A stretch of 22,002 nucleotides of DNA, taken from assembly GCA_023415375.1 (NCBI GenBank), contig JAEZKW010000147.1, positions 1 to 22,002 on the forward strand, read 5' to 3'. A program made the translations under genes and the position numbers. Shown in pieces: positions 7,929 to 12,987 of this stretch (the stretch's first letter is position 1; each line of letters starts with the position of its first letter). The stretch is from Bacillota bacterium. GTDB lineage: Bacteria; Bacillota; UBA4882; UBA8346. The notes below the pieces were generated by a model. That model was not told the DNA's origin and did not search any database. It worked only from the letters and a program-made list of their open reading frames with translations.

Positions 7929-9041
7929 ATGACAAAAGATATTTATGTATATGTGGGGACCTATACCGAAGCCATAAAATTCGGGACCGGACAAATTCTT
8001 CAGGGCAAGGGCGAAGGAATTTATCTATATAAGCTGGATCTATCAGACGGGCGGTTGACGTTTGTATCGAAAACTCCGGGAGTGGTCAATCCATCCTATT
8101 TAGCGCTGGCGCCTTCCGGTAAATATTTATATGCAGTGAATGAGTTGAAAGAGTTTAACGGAAAAGCCTCCGGCGCCGTAAGCGCTTTTACAGTTGAAAG
8201 CGGAACGGGCCGGTTGAACTTTATGAATCAATTACCTACCGGTGGAACGGATCCATGCTACGTCGCTGTTAATGATCAGGAGAGTCATGTTTTTGTAACG
8301 AATTTCATGAGCGGAAGCATTTGTGTATTTCCAATTTTGAAAAATGGCGCATTGGGTCCACCCAGTCAATTTATTCAACATGCGGGGTCCAGCGTTAATA
8401 AAACCAGGCAAGCCGGTCCCCATGCTCATTCCCTTGTTTTCGACCGGCTGAACCAATATGCCTTTGTACCTGATTTGGGTTTGGATAAGTTGATGATCTA
8501 TCAAACGGATTTCAGTCACGGTCAGCTTGAACCGCCGCAAGTGAAGGCATTTAATACGGAACCGGGCTCCGGCCCCCGACATTGCGTCTTCCATCCGAAT
8601 GGACAGTATTGTTACCTGGTTAATGAACTCAACTCCACGATTTCGGTGTTGCGTTTTGAGCAACAGAAGGCTTGCTTTACAATGATGCAGTCGGTACCGA
8701 TGGTGCTAGTTAATTGCGAAGGCGAAAATAGCGGCGCCGATATTCAAATCCATCCCAGTGGCCAATATATTTATGGGTCCAATCGGGGGCATAACAGTAT
8801 TGTGATCTATAAAATTGATCAGAATACAGGATTGCTTTCAGCCGTTGGAATGGAATCGTCCTACGGGGAAATACCGCGTAATTTCGCGATCGATCCTACC
8901 GGGGAGTTTTTATTGGTTGCCAATCAGGATACAGATAATATTGCGGTGCTTAAAATTGATAACCGTACTGGAAAACTTGAAAAGATCTCCGAGGTGAAGG
9001 TACCCACTCCGGTGTGTGTGAAACCGTATTTGATGGGTTAA
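7929..9041 (+). CDS. Lactonase family protein (6-phosphogluconolactonase/YbhE-type seven-bladed propeller)
   Basis: A beta-propeller lactonase of the Pgl/YbhE (Lactonase, PF10282) family. It opens with IYVYVGTYTEA. Repeated blade motifs of the LALAPSGKYLYAVNE type recur through the protein. It carries the signatures PHAHSLVFD and GSGPRHCVFHPNGQYCYLVNEL near the middle. About 370 residues is normal. The family hydrolyses sugar lactones, such as 6-phosphogluconolactone, in the cytoplasm. The ATG at 7929 matches the usual family start; an in-frame GTG at 7920 would add three residues and share one base with the upstream stop. As last gene of the block it would open the lactone made by one of the MDR enzymes. 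Whether the substrate is phosphorylated is unknown. Confidence 0.87.
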   Translation: MTKDIYVYVGTYTEAIKFGTGQILQGKGEGIYLYKLDLSDGRLTFVSKTPGVVNPSYLALAPSGKYLYAVNELKEFNGKASGAVSAFTVESGTGRLNFMNQLPTGGTDPCYVAVNDQESHVFVTNFMSGSICVFPILKNGALGPPSQFIQHAGSSVNKTRQAGPHAHSLVFDRLNQYAFVPDLGLDKLMIYQTDFSHGQLEPPQVKAFNTEPGSGPRHCVFHPNGQYCYLVNELNSTISVLRFEQQKACFTMMQSVPMVLVNCEGENSGADIQIHPSGQYIYGSNRGHNSIVIYKIDQNTGLLSAVGMESSYGEIPRNFAIDPTGEFLLVANQDTDNIAVLKIDNRTGKLEKISEVKVPTPVCVKPYLMG

Positions 9042-9112
9042 AAAACCAGCCAATTTCATATTTTCAGAATAAGGCTGAGAACGATTTTTTAAAGAATGGA
9101 ACGGTTTAGAAT

Positions 9113-9150
9113 ACGGCTTGTTATCCAACGATAGCAGGCCGTTTGATTTT
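9113..9150 (+). terminator. Rho-independent terminator of the catabolic operon
   Basis: ACGGCTTGTTATC and GATAGCAGGCCGT form a 13-base-pair stem, with two G-U pairs, around a CAAC loop. The run TTTGATTTT follows. It stands about 70 bases after the lactonase stop, so it probably ends the transcript that starts before the regulator gene. Confidence 0.75.
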
Positions 9151-9268
9151 GGGTTTGCTTATCCTAGAAGCTTATTAATAACCAAACCAACGGAACAAGT
9201 TGACGCAATATTATTGGAACCCAATGAAAGCAATTGATTAAATATGAACTTATATAAATGGAGTTATA

Positions 9269-9316
9269 CATTTAATTGAACAGAATCCATTTAATTAATC
9301 CGCTTCAATTAAATGG
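9269..9316. repeat. Nested AT-rich inverted repeats (candidate operator)
   Basis: CATTTAATTGAA at 9269-9280 is the perfect inverse of TTCAATTAAATG at 9304-9315. A third related copy, CCATTTAATT at 9287-9296, is the perfect inverse of AATTAAATGG at 9307-9316. The left-hand copies are therefore direct repeats competing for the same right-hand arm. The block ends 16 bases before the -35 element at 9332, a suitable place for an operator or activator site. Confidence 0.45.
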
Positions 9317-9331
9317 AAGCCAGTTCCACCA

Positions 9332-9360
9332 TTTACAGCAGCTGTAAAACATGATATAAT
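9332..9360 (+). promoter_or_regulatory. Sigma-A type promoter with palindromic operator over the -35
   Basis: TTTACA at 9332-9337 and TATAAT at 9355-9360 are separated by exactly 17 bases, giving a near-consensus vegetative promoter with an expected start near 9367. The -35 and the first part of the spacer form a perfect palindrome, TTTACAGC-A-GCTGTAAA (9332-9348). A repressor bound there would block RNA polymerase. The downstream genes are the GreA-like and CBS-domain genes. Confidence 0.68.
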
Positions 9361-9366
9361 ATTTCC

Positions 9367-9482
9367 AAGTTCAATATTTTGAATTGATTTTATATTTATT
9401 GAAAGATTTTCCCTCAATAAGTTGACAATTTGATAATTTATAAAAAGGGCATTCACCTTTGGGTGAAATGTCCTTGTGTTTT
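9367..9482 (+). ncRNA. Candidate structured leader or small RNA ending in a terminator
   Basis: RNA started by the promoter at 9332-9360 would carry a weak hairpin (TTCAA/TTGAA, about 9370-9383), a 7-bp hairpin (TTATTGA 9396-9402 with TCAATAA 9414-9420), and then the terminator-like hairpin at 9446-9474. No plausible ORF lies within it. It could be a free small RNA of about 115 bases, or an attenuated 5' leader for the gene at 9617. No known RNA family was recognised, and the start site is inferred. Confidence 0.4.
9446..9482 (+). terminator. Rho-independent terminator or attenuator hairpin
   Basis: AGGGCATTCACC pairs with GGTGAAATGTCCT around a short loop, with one bulged A and one G-U pair. 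TGTGTTTTATT follows as an imperfect U-tract. It lies about 80 bases downstream of the promoter at 9332-9360 and 130 bases before the next gene. Confidence 0.6.
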
Positions 9483-9616
9483 ATTCCGGGATAATTTACA
9501 TTAAATGGCTTTTTAAAATCATAAACAGCAAATAGTGTTTCCTGAGAATGGAAGTATACACCATAATTGGGACGATTATCACAACATAATAATATAGTTT
9601 TAAGAAAGGAGTCACG

Positions 9617-10075
9617 ATGAACCGATCGATTTTTTTAACAAAGGCAGCTTTTCATTCATTACTTTCGAACTTGCTGGAAATCGAGGAGGGAATGGATAAA
9701 ATCTTCGATGAATTTTTTAACAAACCGTCCCAGGAAACTGAGAAATTGCGGCAACTTTTGGATGAATCGGTAACTTGGCTTGATAACATGCTTCCCCATA
9801 TTATAACTGTAACAACCGGCGCTAATGAATTTCCGTGTGTAGTGGTAGGCTCTGAGGCGACCATTGAAGATGTTTGCAGTGGTGAAACATGTTGCTATAA
9901 ATTGGTTTCGCCGCTAAAAAAAGGTACTAAGTCTCAGGAAGTCTCCCTCTTGTCGCCAATGGGTAAAGCTTTGCTCCTAAAGACAGTGAATGATTCTTTT
10001 ATAGTCGAGGCGCCGGGAGGCAACTATGAATATAAAGTTTTATCGATAAGAATTACTGCCGATTTCAAAGGTTAA
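9617..10075 (+). CDS. GreA/GreB C-terminal-domain protein with atypical short N-terminus
   Basis: Residues about 72-147 match the FKBP-like C-terminal domain of Gre transcription factors. They include VVVGSEATIEDVCSGE, then LVSPL, and the signature SPMGKALLLK near 113-122, ending in YEYKVLSIRI. The N-terminal part starts with a Gre-like LTKAAFHSLLSNLLEIEE. However, it is only about 65 residues long and lacks the acidic coiled-coil tip region (GDLSEN-type) that inserts into the RNA polymerase secondary channel in GreA. It may bind polymerase without stimulating RNA cleavage, as proposed for other Gre-fold homologues, but that is inference. It has a good AAGAAAGGAG site and lies 38 bases upstream of a CBS-domain gene, probably in the same transcript. 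Confidence 0.75.
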   Translation: MNRSIFLTKAAFHSLLSNLLEIEEGMDKIFDEFFNKPSQETEKLRQLLDESVTWLDNMLPHIITVTTGANEFPCVVVGSEATIEDVCSGETCCYKLVSPLKKGTKSQEVSLLSPMGKALLLKTVNDSFIVEAPGGNYEYKVLSIRITADFKG

Positions 10076-10113
10076 AAAACTAACTTTGTGGGTAAAAGAA
10101 GGGAGATAGTAAA

Positions 10114-10506
10114 ATGCAGGCCAAAGATATTATGGTTAGGGATTTTATGACGATTAATGCCTCCGCTGAAGTTCATCAAGCCTCTAAATGTTTGCTGGAA
10201 AGTAAGTTTGATAACCTGCTGGTATGTGATACGGATGGGAAGGTTATTGGAATTGTTGGAATAACAGAGATAGTTGAATTAAAATCCGGATTACAAGTTC
10301 GCGATATCATGGTTAGAAATTTTATCAGCATTGATACGGATGCGACATTGGAAGAAATTGCTTCATTCTTTGTTATGTTTAGAGATTTGCGGCAAATCCC
10401 GGTTTTTGAAGAACAAAAATTGGTAGGAGTGATTGATCGTCAAGCGATTCTAAAGGCATTAAATAATCAAGCATCGCTGGATAGCCAGGGAACATTGATG
10501 TTTTAA
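10114..10506 (+). CDS. Two-CBS-domain protein
   Basis: A 130-residue cytoplasmic protein made of two CBS motifs. The first (about 1-60) begins AKDIMVRDFMTINASAEV. The second (about 62-120) begins VRDIMVRNFISIDTDATL and has RDLRQIPVFEEQKLVGVIDR. Such stand-alone CBS pairs usually bind adenine nucleotides or related ligands and act as energy or nucleotide sensors. There is no attached enzyme or transporter domain. AGGGAG lies before the ATG. It directly follows the GreA-like gene on the same strand, so a shared regulatory task is possible but unproven. Confidence 0.88.
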   Translation: MQAKDIMVRDFMTINASAEVHQASKCLLESKFDNLLVCDTDGKVIGIVGITEIVELKSGLQVRDIMVRNFISIDTDATLEEIASFFVMFRDLRQIPVFEEQKLVGVIDRQAILKALNNQASLDSQGTLMF

Positions 10507-10611
10507 ATACGGCGGGGCGAAACTTGCTGGAAATACCGGAAGAATATAAGAATATCTTAAACGATTCTTCATTAAACTTGTTTTGGTTGACCCAAATAGG
10601 AGAGAGTGGAA

Positions 10612-11262
10612 ATGGACATCGATCAACATAAGAGTATAGAGCTATTGGAAGGCGGCGTTGATGATTTAAAATTTGTTTATAAACGGTTTGAACGTGAGTT
10701 TGCGGCAAAGGAACGCAAGGACTATCAGCAACTTATCTCATTGATAAACGGGGGAAAATATAAGCTTTTTCTGGCCAAGGATCGGGGGCTGGGCCATGTA
10801 GTTGGCTATGCATTTGTTTACAAAATAGATTATCCGCTTGCGTTATGGCTGGATTATATCGCTATTGATGTTCCTTATCAAAATTTAGGCTATGGAACGC
10901 TGTTTTTCAATAAAATCATCGAATATTGCAGCGAATTTTTGGGACTTTTTTTGGAAGTCGAAATTCCCGATAAAGAAAATTTTGGTTTTGTACAGCAACT
11001 ACGAAGAATTAAATTTTATGAACGGCTTGGTGCTAAAAAGTTGGCGATTCAATATAAATGTCCGACGGTTCATGATGGCTTGCCAATGTATTTATATTTT
11101 TGGCCATCGCCTGGTACATTGATGTTGCACAAGGAACAAATTCAAGCAGCTATCACTGCTGTATTTGACGATGTACATTCGGACCAGCCATATCGAAGTA
11201 AGGTATTAAAATCTTTTTATAGTACTATTGAGGATATTTGCTTTTCAGAGCCTTTTGTCTAA
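10612..11262 (+). CDS. GNAT-family N-acetyltransferase
   Basis: A 216-residue protein with a GNAT acyltransferase core. The strand LWLDYIAIDVPYQNLGYGTLFF (quoted in parts: LWLDYIAIDVPYQ and NLGYGTLFF) is motif A, with the Q-x-x-G-x-G acetyl-CoA pyrophosphate loop. It is followed by a helix and FYERLGAKKL, the usual late motif. The N-terminal half (VYKRFEREFAAKERKDYQQL) and a tail of about 60 residues lie outside the core. The ATG at 10612 has AGGAGAG seven bases upstream; GTG 10606 is too close to that site. It follows the CBS gene by about 105 bases. The acceptor substrate is unknown. The stop codon directly abuts the MITE-like element at 11263. Confidence 0.82.
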   Translation: MDIDQHKSIELLEGGVDDLKFVYKRFEREFAAKERKDYQQLISLINGGKYKLFLAKDRGLGHVVGYAFVYKIDYPLALWLDYIAIDVPYQNLGYGTLFFNKIIEYCSEFLGLFLEVEIPDKENFGFVQQLRRIKFYERLGAKKLAIQYKCPTVHDGLPMYLYFWPSPGTLMLHKEQIQAAITAVFDDVHSDQPYRSKVLKSFYSTIEDICFSEPFV

Positions 11263-11397
11263 GGGGCTGTCCCAAAAGTAAATTTCTTGCGTTAGCGCAC
11301 GCATGATAAAGATATACAATATATTGAAATTATCATATTCGATAAGGGTATATATTGTATATTTTATTGATTTTAAATTACTTTTTAGACAGCCTCC
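11263..11397. mobile_element. MITE-like element or IS remnant with terminal inverted repeats
   Basis: The left end is GGGGCTGTCCCAAAAGTAA. The right end, read inverted, is GGAGGCTGTCTAAAAAGTAA. From CTGTC inwards, 13 of 15 bases agree. Inside, ATATACAATATAT (11312-11324) is the perfect inverse of 11350-11362, and TTATC/GATAA nests within that, so the whole 135-base unit can fold on itself. It holds no transposase. The ends resemble those of IS elements common in Bacillota (IS1182-like ends are my best guess). No clear target duplication was found. Confidence 0.65.
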
Positions 11398-11723
11398 TTC
11401 TTTTCTTATGCATAACGTCAGCATTTATAATAGGAGTAGGAGCCTATCCTGATAATTCAGTGAGTCAAACCGGAAGGAAGACTGTAAAAGACTTTTTGGA
11501 AGAAAATGCGGTTTTCGTTAAATTTCCCAAAGATACTATCAAAGAAGCTTTTAAATATGAGATTATTGAGAATGGTGATATGTGGATGGATATGCTGGAA
11601 AAAAGAAATCTTATGTCGCATACCTACGACGAAAGCTTGGCGGATTTGGCTTACCGGCTGATTATGAATGATTATTATCCCGCATTGAAACAAGTTTACC
11701 TGAAACTAGGGACTGAATTATGA
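11355..11723 (+). CDS. HEPN toxin (HepT/HI0074-like), 5' end disrupted
   Basis: The C-terminal two thirds match the HEPN nucleotidyltransferase-partner family. TVKDFLEENAVFVKFPKD, then IKEAFKYEII and MWMDMLEKRNLMSHTYDE, are followed by a YYPALKQVY tail. The R-x4-H-x-Y RNase motif is intact (R84, H89, Y91 from the TTG at 11355). The roughly 45 N-terminal residues expected in the family are missing. In their place the frame runs into the MITE-like element, giving a hydrophobic stretch unlike HEPN proteins. The TTG at 11355 lies within the element; GTG 11460 is the next start and lacks a well-spaced binding site. The frame stays open and overlaps the antitoxin gene by four bases. It is probably a truncated toxin or pseudogene. 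Confidence 0.65.
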   Translation: MYILLILNYFLDSLLLFLCITSAFIIGVGAYPDNSVSQTGRKTVKDFLEENAVFVKFPKDTIKEAFKYEIIENGDMWMDMLEKRNLMSHTYDESLADLAYRLIMNDYYPALKQVYLKLGTEL

Positions 11724-12028
11724 ACTGTTTTGGTATATCGGAAAAATCATTTCAATTGCTACAGGGAACCTTTGTTCAATATCCCCAGGTGGAAGAAGTA
11801 ATCATCTTTGGCAGCAGGGCCAAAGGTAATTATAAAAAGGGGAGCGATATTGATTTAGCGATTAAAGGAGAGAAATGTTCCCCAAGCTTAGCTTGGAGAT
11901 TACAATCTCATATCAACGAGGAATTGCCTATCCCTTATATGGTGGATGTCATAGATTATAATTCATTGACACATCAAGAATTAAGAGAGCATATCGACAG
12001 GGTTGGAGTGAAATTTTATACGCAATAA
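11720..12028 (+). CDS. MntA-like nucleotidyltransferase antitoxin (HI0073 family)
   Basis: A 102-residue minimal nucleotidyltransferase. The active-site motif is GSRAKGNYKKGSDIDL: G31-S32, ten residues, then D43-I44-D45, exactly the GS-x10-D-x-D pattern of MNT antitoxins. In the characterised HepT/MntA pairs the MNT protein neutralises the HEPN RNase by adding AMP groups to the tyrosine of its R-x4-H-x-Y motif. The ATG overlaps the stop of the HEPN gene (ATGA), as in typical pairs. Length and motif look intact. The toxin upstream appears damaged, so this may be an orphaned antitoxin. Other MNT proteins have no known toxin link, but the neighbour makes this reading likely. Confidence 0.86.
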   Translation: MNCFGISEKSFQLLQGTFVQYPQVEEVIIFGSRAKGNYKKGSDIDLAIKGEKCSPSLAWRLQSHINEELPIPYMVDVIDYNSLTHQELREHIDRVGVKFYTQ

Positions 12029-12406
12029 GTTCCTCTAACTGGCCAGAAATTTCCTGGTGGATAAGATTGATAGCGTAGTGAAGGGTTTGAGCTACTCACA
12101 TTCAGTAATTCAACGTTAGGGCCGATTTTATTAAGGCCCCGGGCAAATTCGATGGAGAGTATTTCTGATAAGCCCGGTATCCCCTCCGTATATTTTAGCA
12201 CACTGCCCCACGCCTGTCCGGTAGGCAATTCCCCGCCCAAAACCATCCAATGATTTGATGGCCTTTTTCAACAACGAGTATGATTTGATTTAGTTCATCA
12301 AAATGTTTTCTCAATTTCTGATCATATACTTTATCAAATATGAAGGCGTATTTTTTCCCTGCTACACTGCACCAATGTTTTCCTAATTCAATTAAGTCCT
12401 CAGATT
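12016..12406 (-). pseudogene. Decayed duplicate of the 3' part of the DUF2156-like gene
   Basis: Read on the minus strand, this encodes a copy of the C-terminal part of the protein at 12988-13959. DLIELGKHWCSVAGKKYA appears in one frame, and GGELPTGQAWGSVLKYTEG in another. By hand alignment 12097-12400 matches 13081-13385 with about 16 mismatches and one missing base near 12247 (CCC to CC), roughly 95% identity. That missing base shifts the frame. Left of 12097 similarity drops sharply, though an FWPV segment may correspond to FRPV of the intact gene. The 5' two thirds are absent. It cannot make a full-length product. Confidence 0.85.
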
Positions 12407-12620
12407 GCATTGGCAAGAATTTACCGCACCAAATTCAATATACCATTTATACAGGTTATTGGGAGTGCCGAAAAACTACCATAAAAGATATGATAGGATC
12501 GGTTCTTAATGCCAGCATACCCGCTCTGGTGGGATATGGCAATATAATACTGCTTTCGGAGCTGCTTCCTAAATACCATGGCTTAATCATTAATGGATTC
12601 CCAAAATTCACATCTTTGTA
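12407..12620. other. Unrecognised coding-like fragment
   Basis: About 200 bases after the broken duplicate contain open reading on both strands but no convincing gene. On the plus strand a frame ends with DMIGSVLNASIPALVGYGN and a hydrophobic tail, stopping at 12619-12621. On the minus strand a frame reads NPLMIKPWYLGSSSESS, then LPYPTRAGMLALRTDPI, stopping near 12466. Neither has a start with a ribosome binding site and neither was recognised. It may be debris of another gene joined to the duplicate. Confidence 0.3.
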
Positions 12621-12711
12621 ACCTTTTTTTATGTATATCTACAGCGATAAAAATCTATACTGTTTGAGAATTTAAATTCACTTACTTTTTGTAATAAGGG
12701 GGGAAATAGAT

Positions 12712-12816
12712 TTGAAATGTCCAGACTGCAATACACCTCACCGCAGTTTTGCTGAGTTTTGCTCAAAATGTGGGGCCAATCTTTATGAGCTAAAACATAA
12801 AAAGAATATTGCTTAA
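12712..12816 (+). CDS. 34-residue zinc-ribbon microprotein
   Basis: A very small protein that begins at TTG 12712 after a strong AAGGGGGG site eight bases upstream. Two C-x2-C pairs (C3/C6 in CPDC and C17/C20 in CSKC) form one treble-clef or zinc-ribbon knuckle, like the N-terminal zinc-ribbon found on many larger Bacillota proteins. The tail (YELKHKKNIA) is basic and short. It is followed by the strong hairpin terminator at 12881-12919, which supports a separate transcript. It could be an independent zinc-binding adaptor or the surviving N-terminus of a longer gene lost in this rearranged stretch. No function is assigned. Confidence 0.55.
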   Translation: MKCPDCNTPHRSFAEFCSKCGANLYELKHKKNIA

Positions 12817-12880
12817 CGAATAAAGTCGTTACCATTTTCGTAGCGGGGCTTTTATTAAAACTTCCTAATAACATAAAAAT

Positions 12881-12919
12881 AATAAAAGGCGAAAGCACAA
12901 AACGCTTTCGCCTTTTATT
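12881..12919. terminator. Strong bidirectional rho-independent terminator
   Basis: AATAAAAGGCGAAAGC and GCTTTCGCCTTTTATT form a perfect 16-bp stem around a 7-base loop. T-rich sequence follows on both strands (TTTTATTCATTCCTTTT on plus, TTTTATTATTTTTATG on minus). It sits between the converging zinc-ribbon gene and the minus-strand sporulation-type operon and probably ends both. Confidence 0.9.
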
Positions 12920-12957
12920 CATTCCTTTTATCATTTTTTCTGTCCCCGGAAGATAAT

Positions 12958-12974
12958 GAGCTGTCGAAAAAGTA
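12958..12974 (+). repeat. Solitary end resembling the MITE terminal repeat
   Basis: GAGCTGTCGAAAAAGTA matches the inner part of the inverted right end of the element at 11263-11397 (CTGTCTAAAAAGTA) with one mismatch in 14. It has the same orientation as that element's left end. No partner end was found to the right. Confidence 0.4.
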
Positions 12975-12987
12975 CGATTCTTTCCAT

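Noticed and set aside
8232..8663. Long minus-strand frames inside the lactonase, permease (5308-5718) and dehydrogenase (6319-6774) genes
   Set aside because: All are opposite-strand shadows of well-supported genes and show no family features or ribosome binding sites.
9200..9228. TTGACG and, further on, TTGACA (9422-9427) as additional promoter -35 boxes
   Set aside because: No acceptable -10 lies 16-18 bases downstream of either. The pair at 9332/9355 is far better.
10539..10570. Inverted repeat GAAGAAT/ATTCTTC as a terminator after the CBS gene
   Set aside because: The stem is short, AT-rich with an 18-base loop, and there is no U-tract.
10503..10625. A protein-like reading (NLLEIPEEYKNILNDSSLNL) between the CBS and acetyltransferase genes
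   Set aside because: It has no start codon with a ribosome binding site and runs into the acetyltransferase gene in another frame. It may be debris, but the support is too thin for a feature.
12629..12934. A 101-codon minus-strand frame overlapping the zinc-ribbon microprotein and the terminator
   Set aside because: It runs through the perfect terminator hairpin, has no good ribosome binding site, and its protein is not family-like. The plus-strand frame has paired cysteines and a strong binding site.
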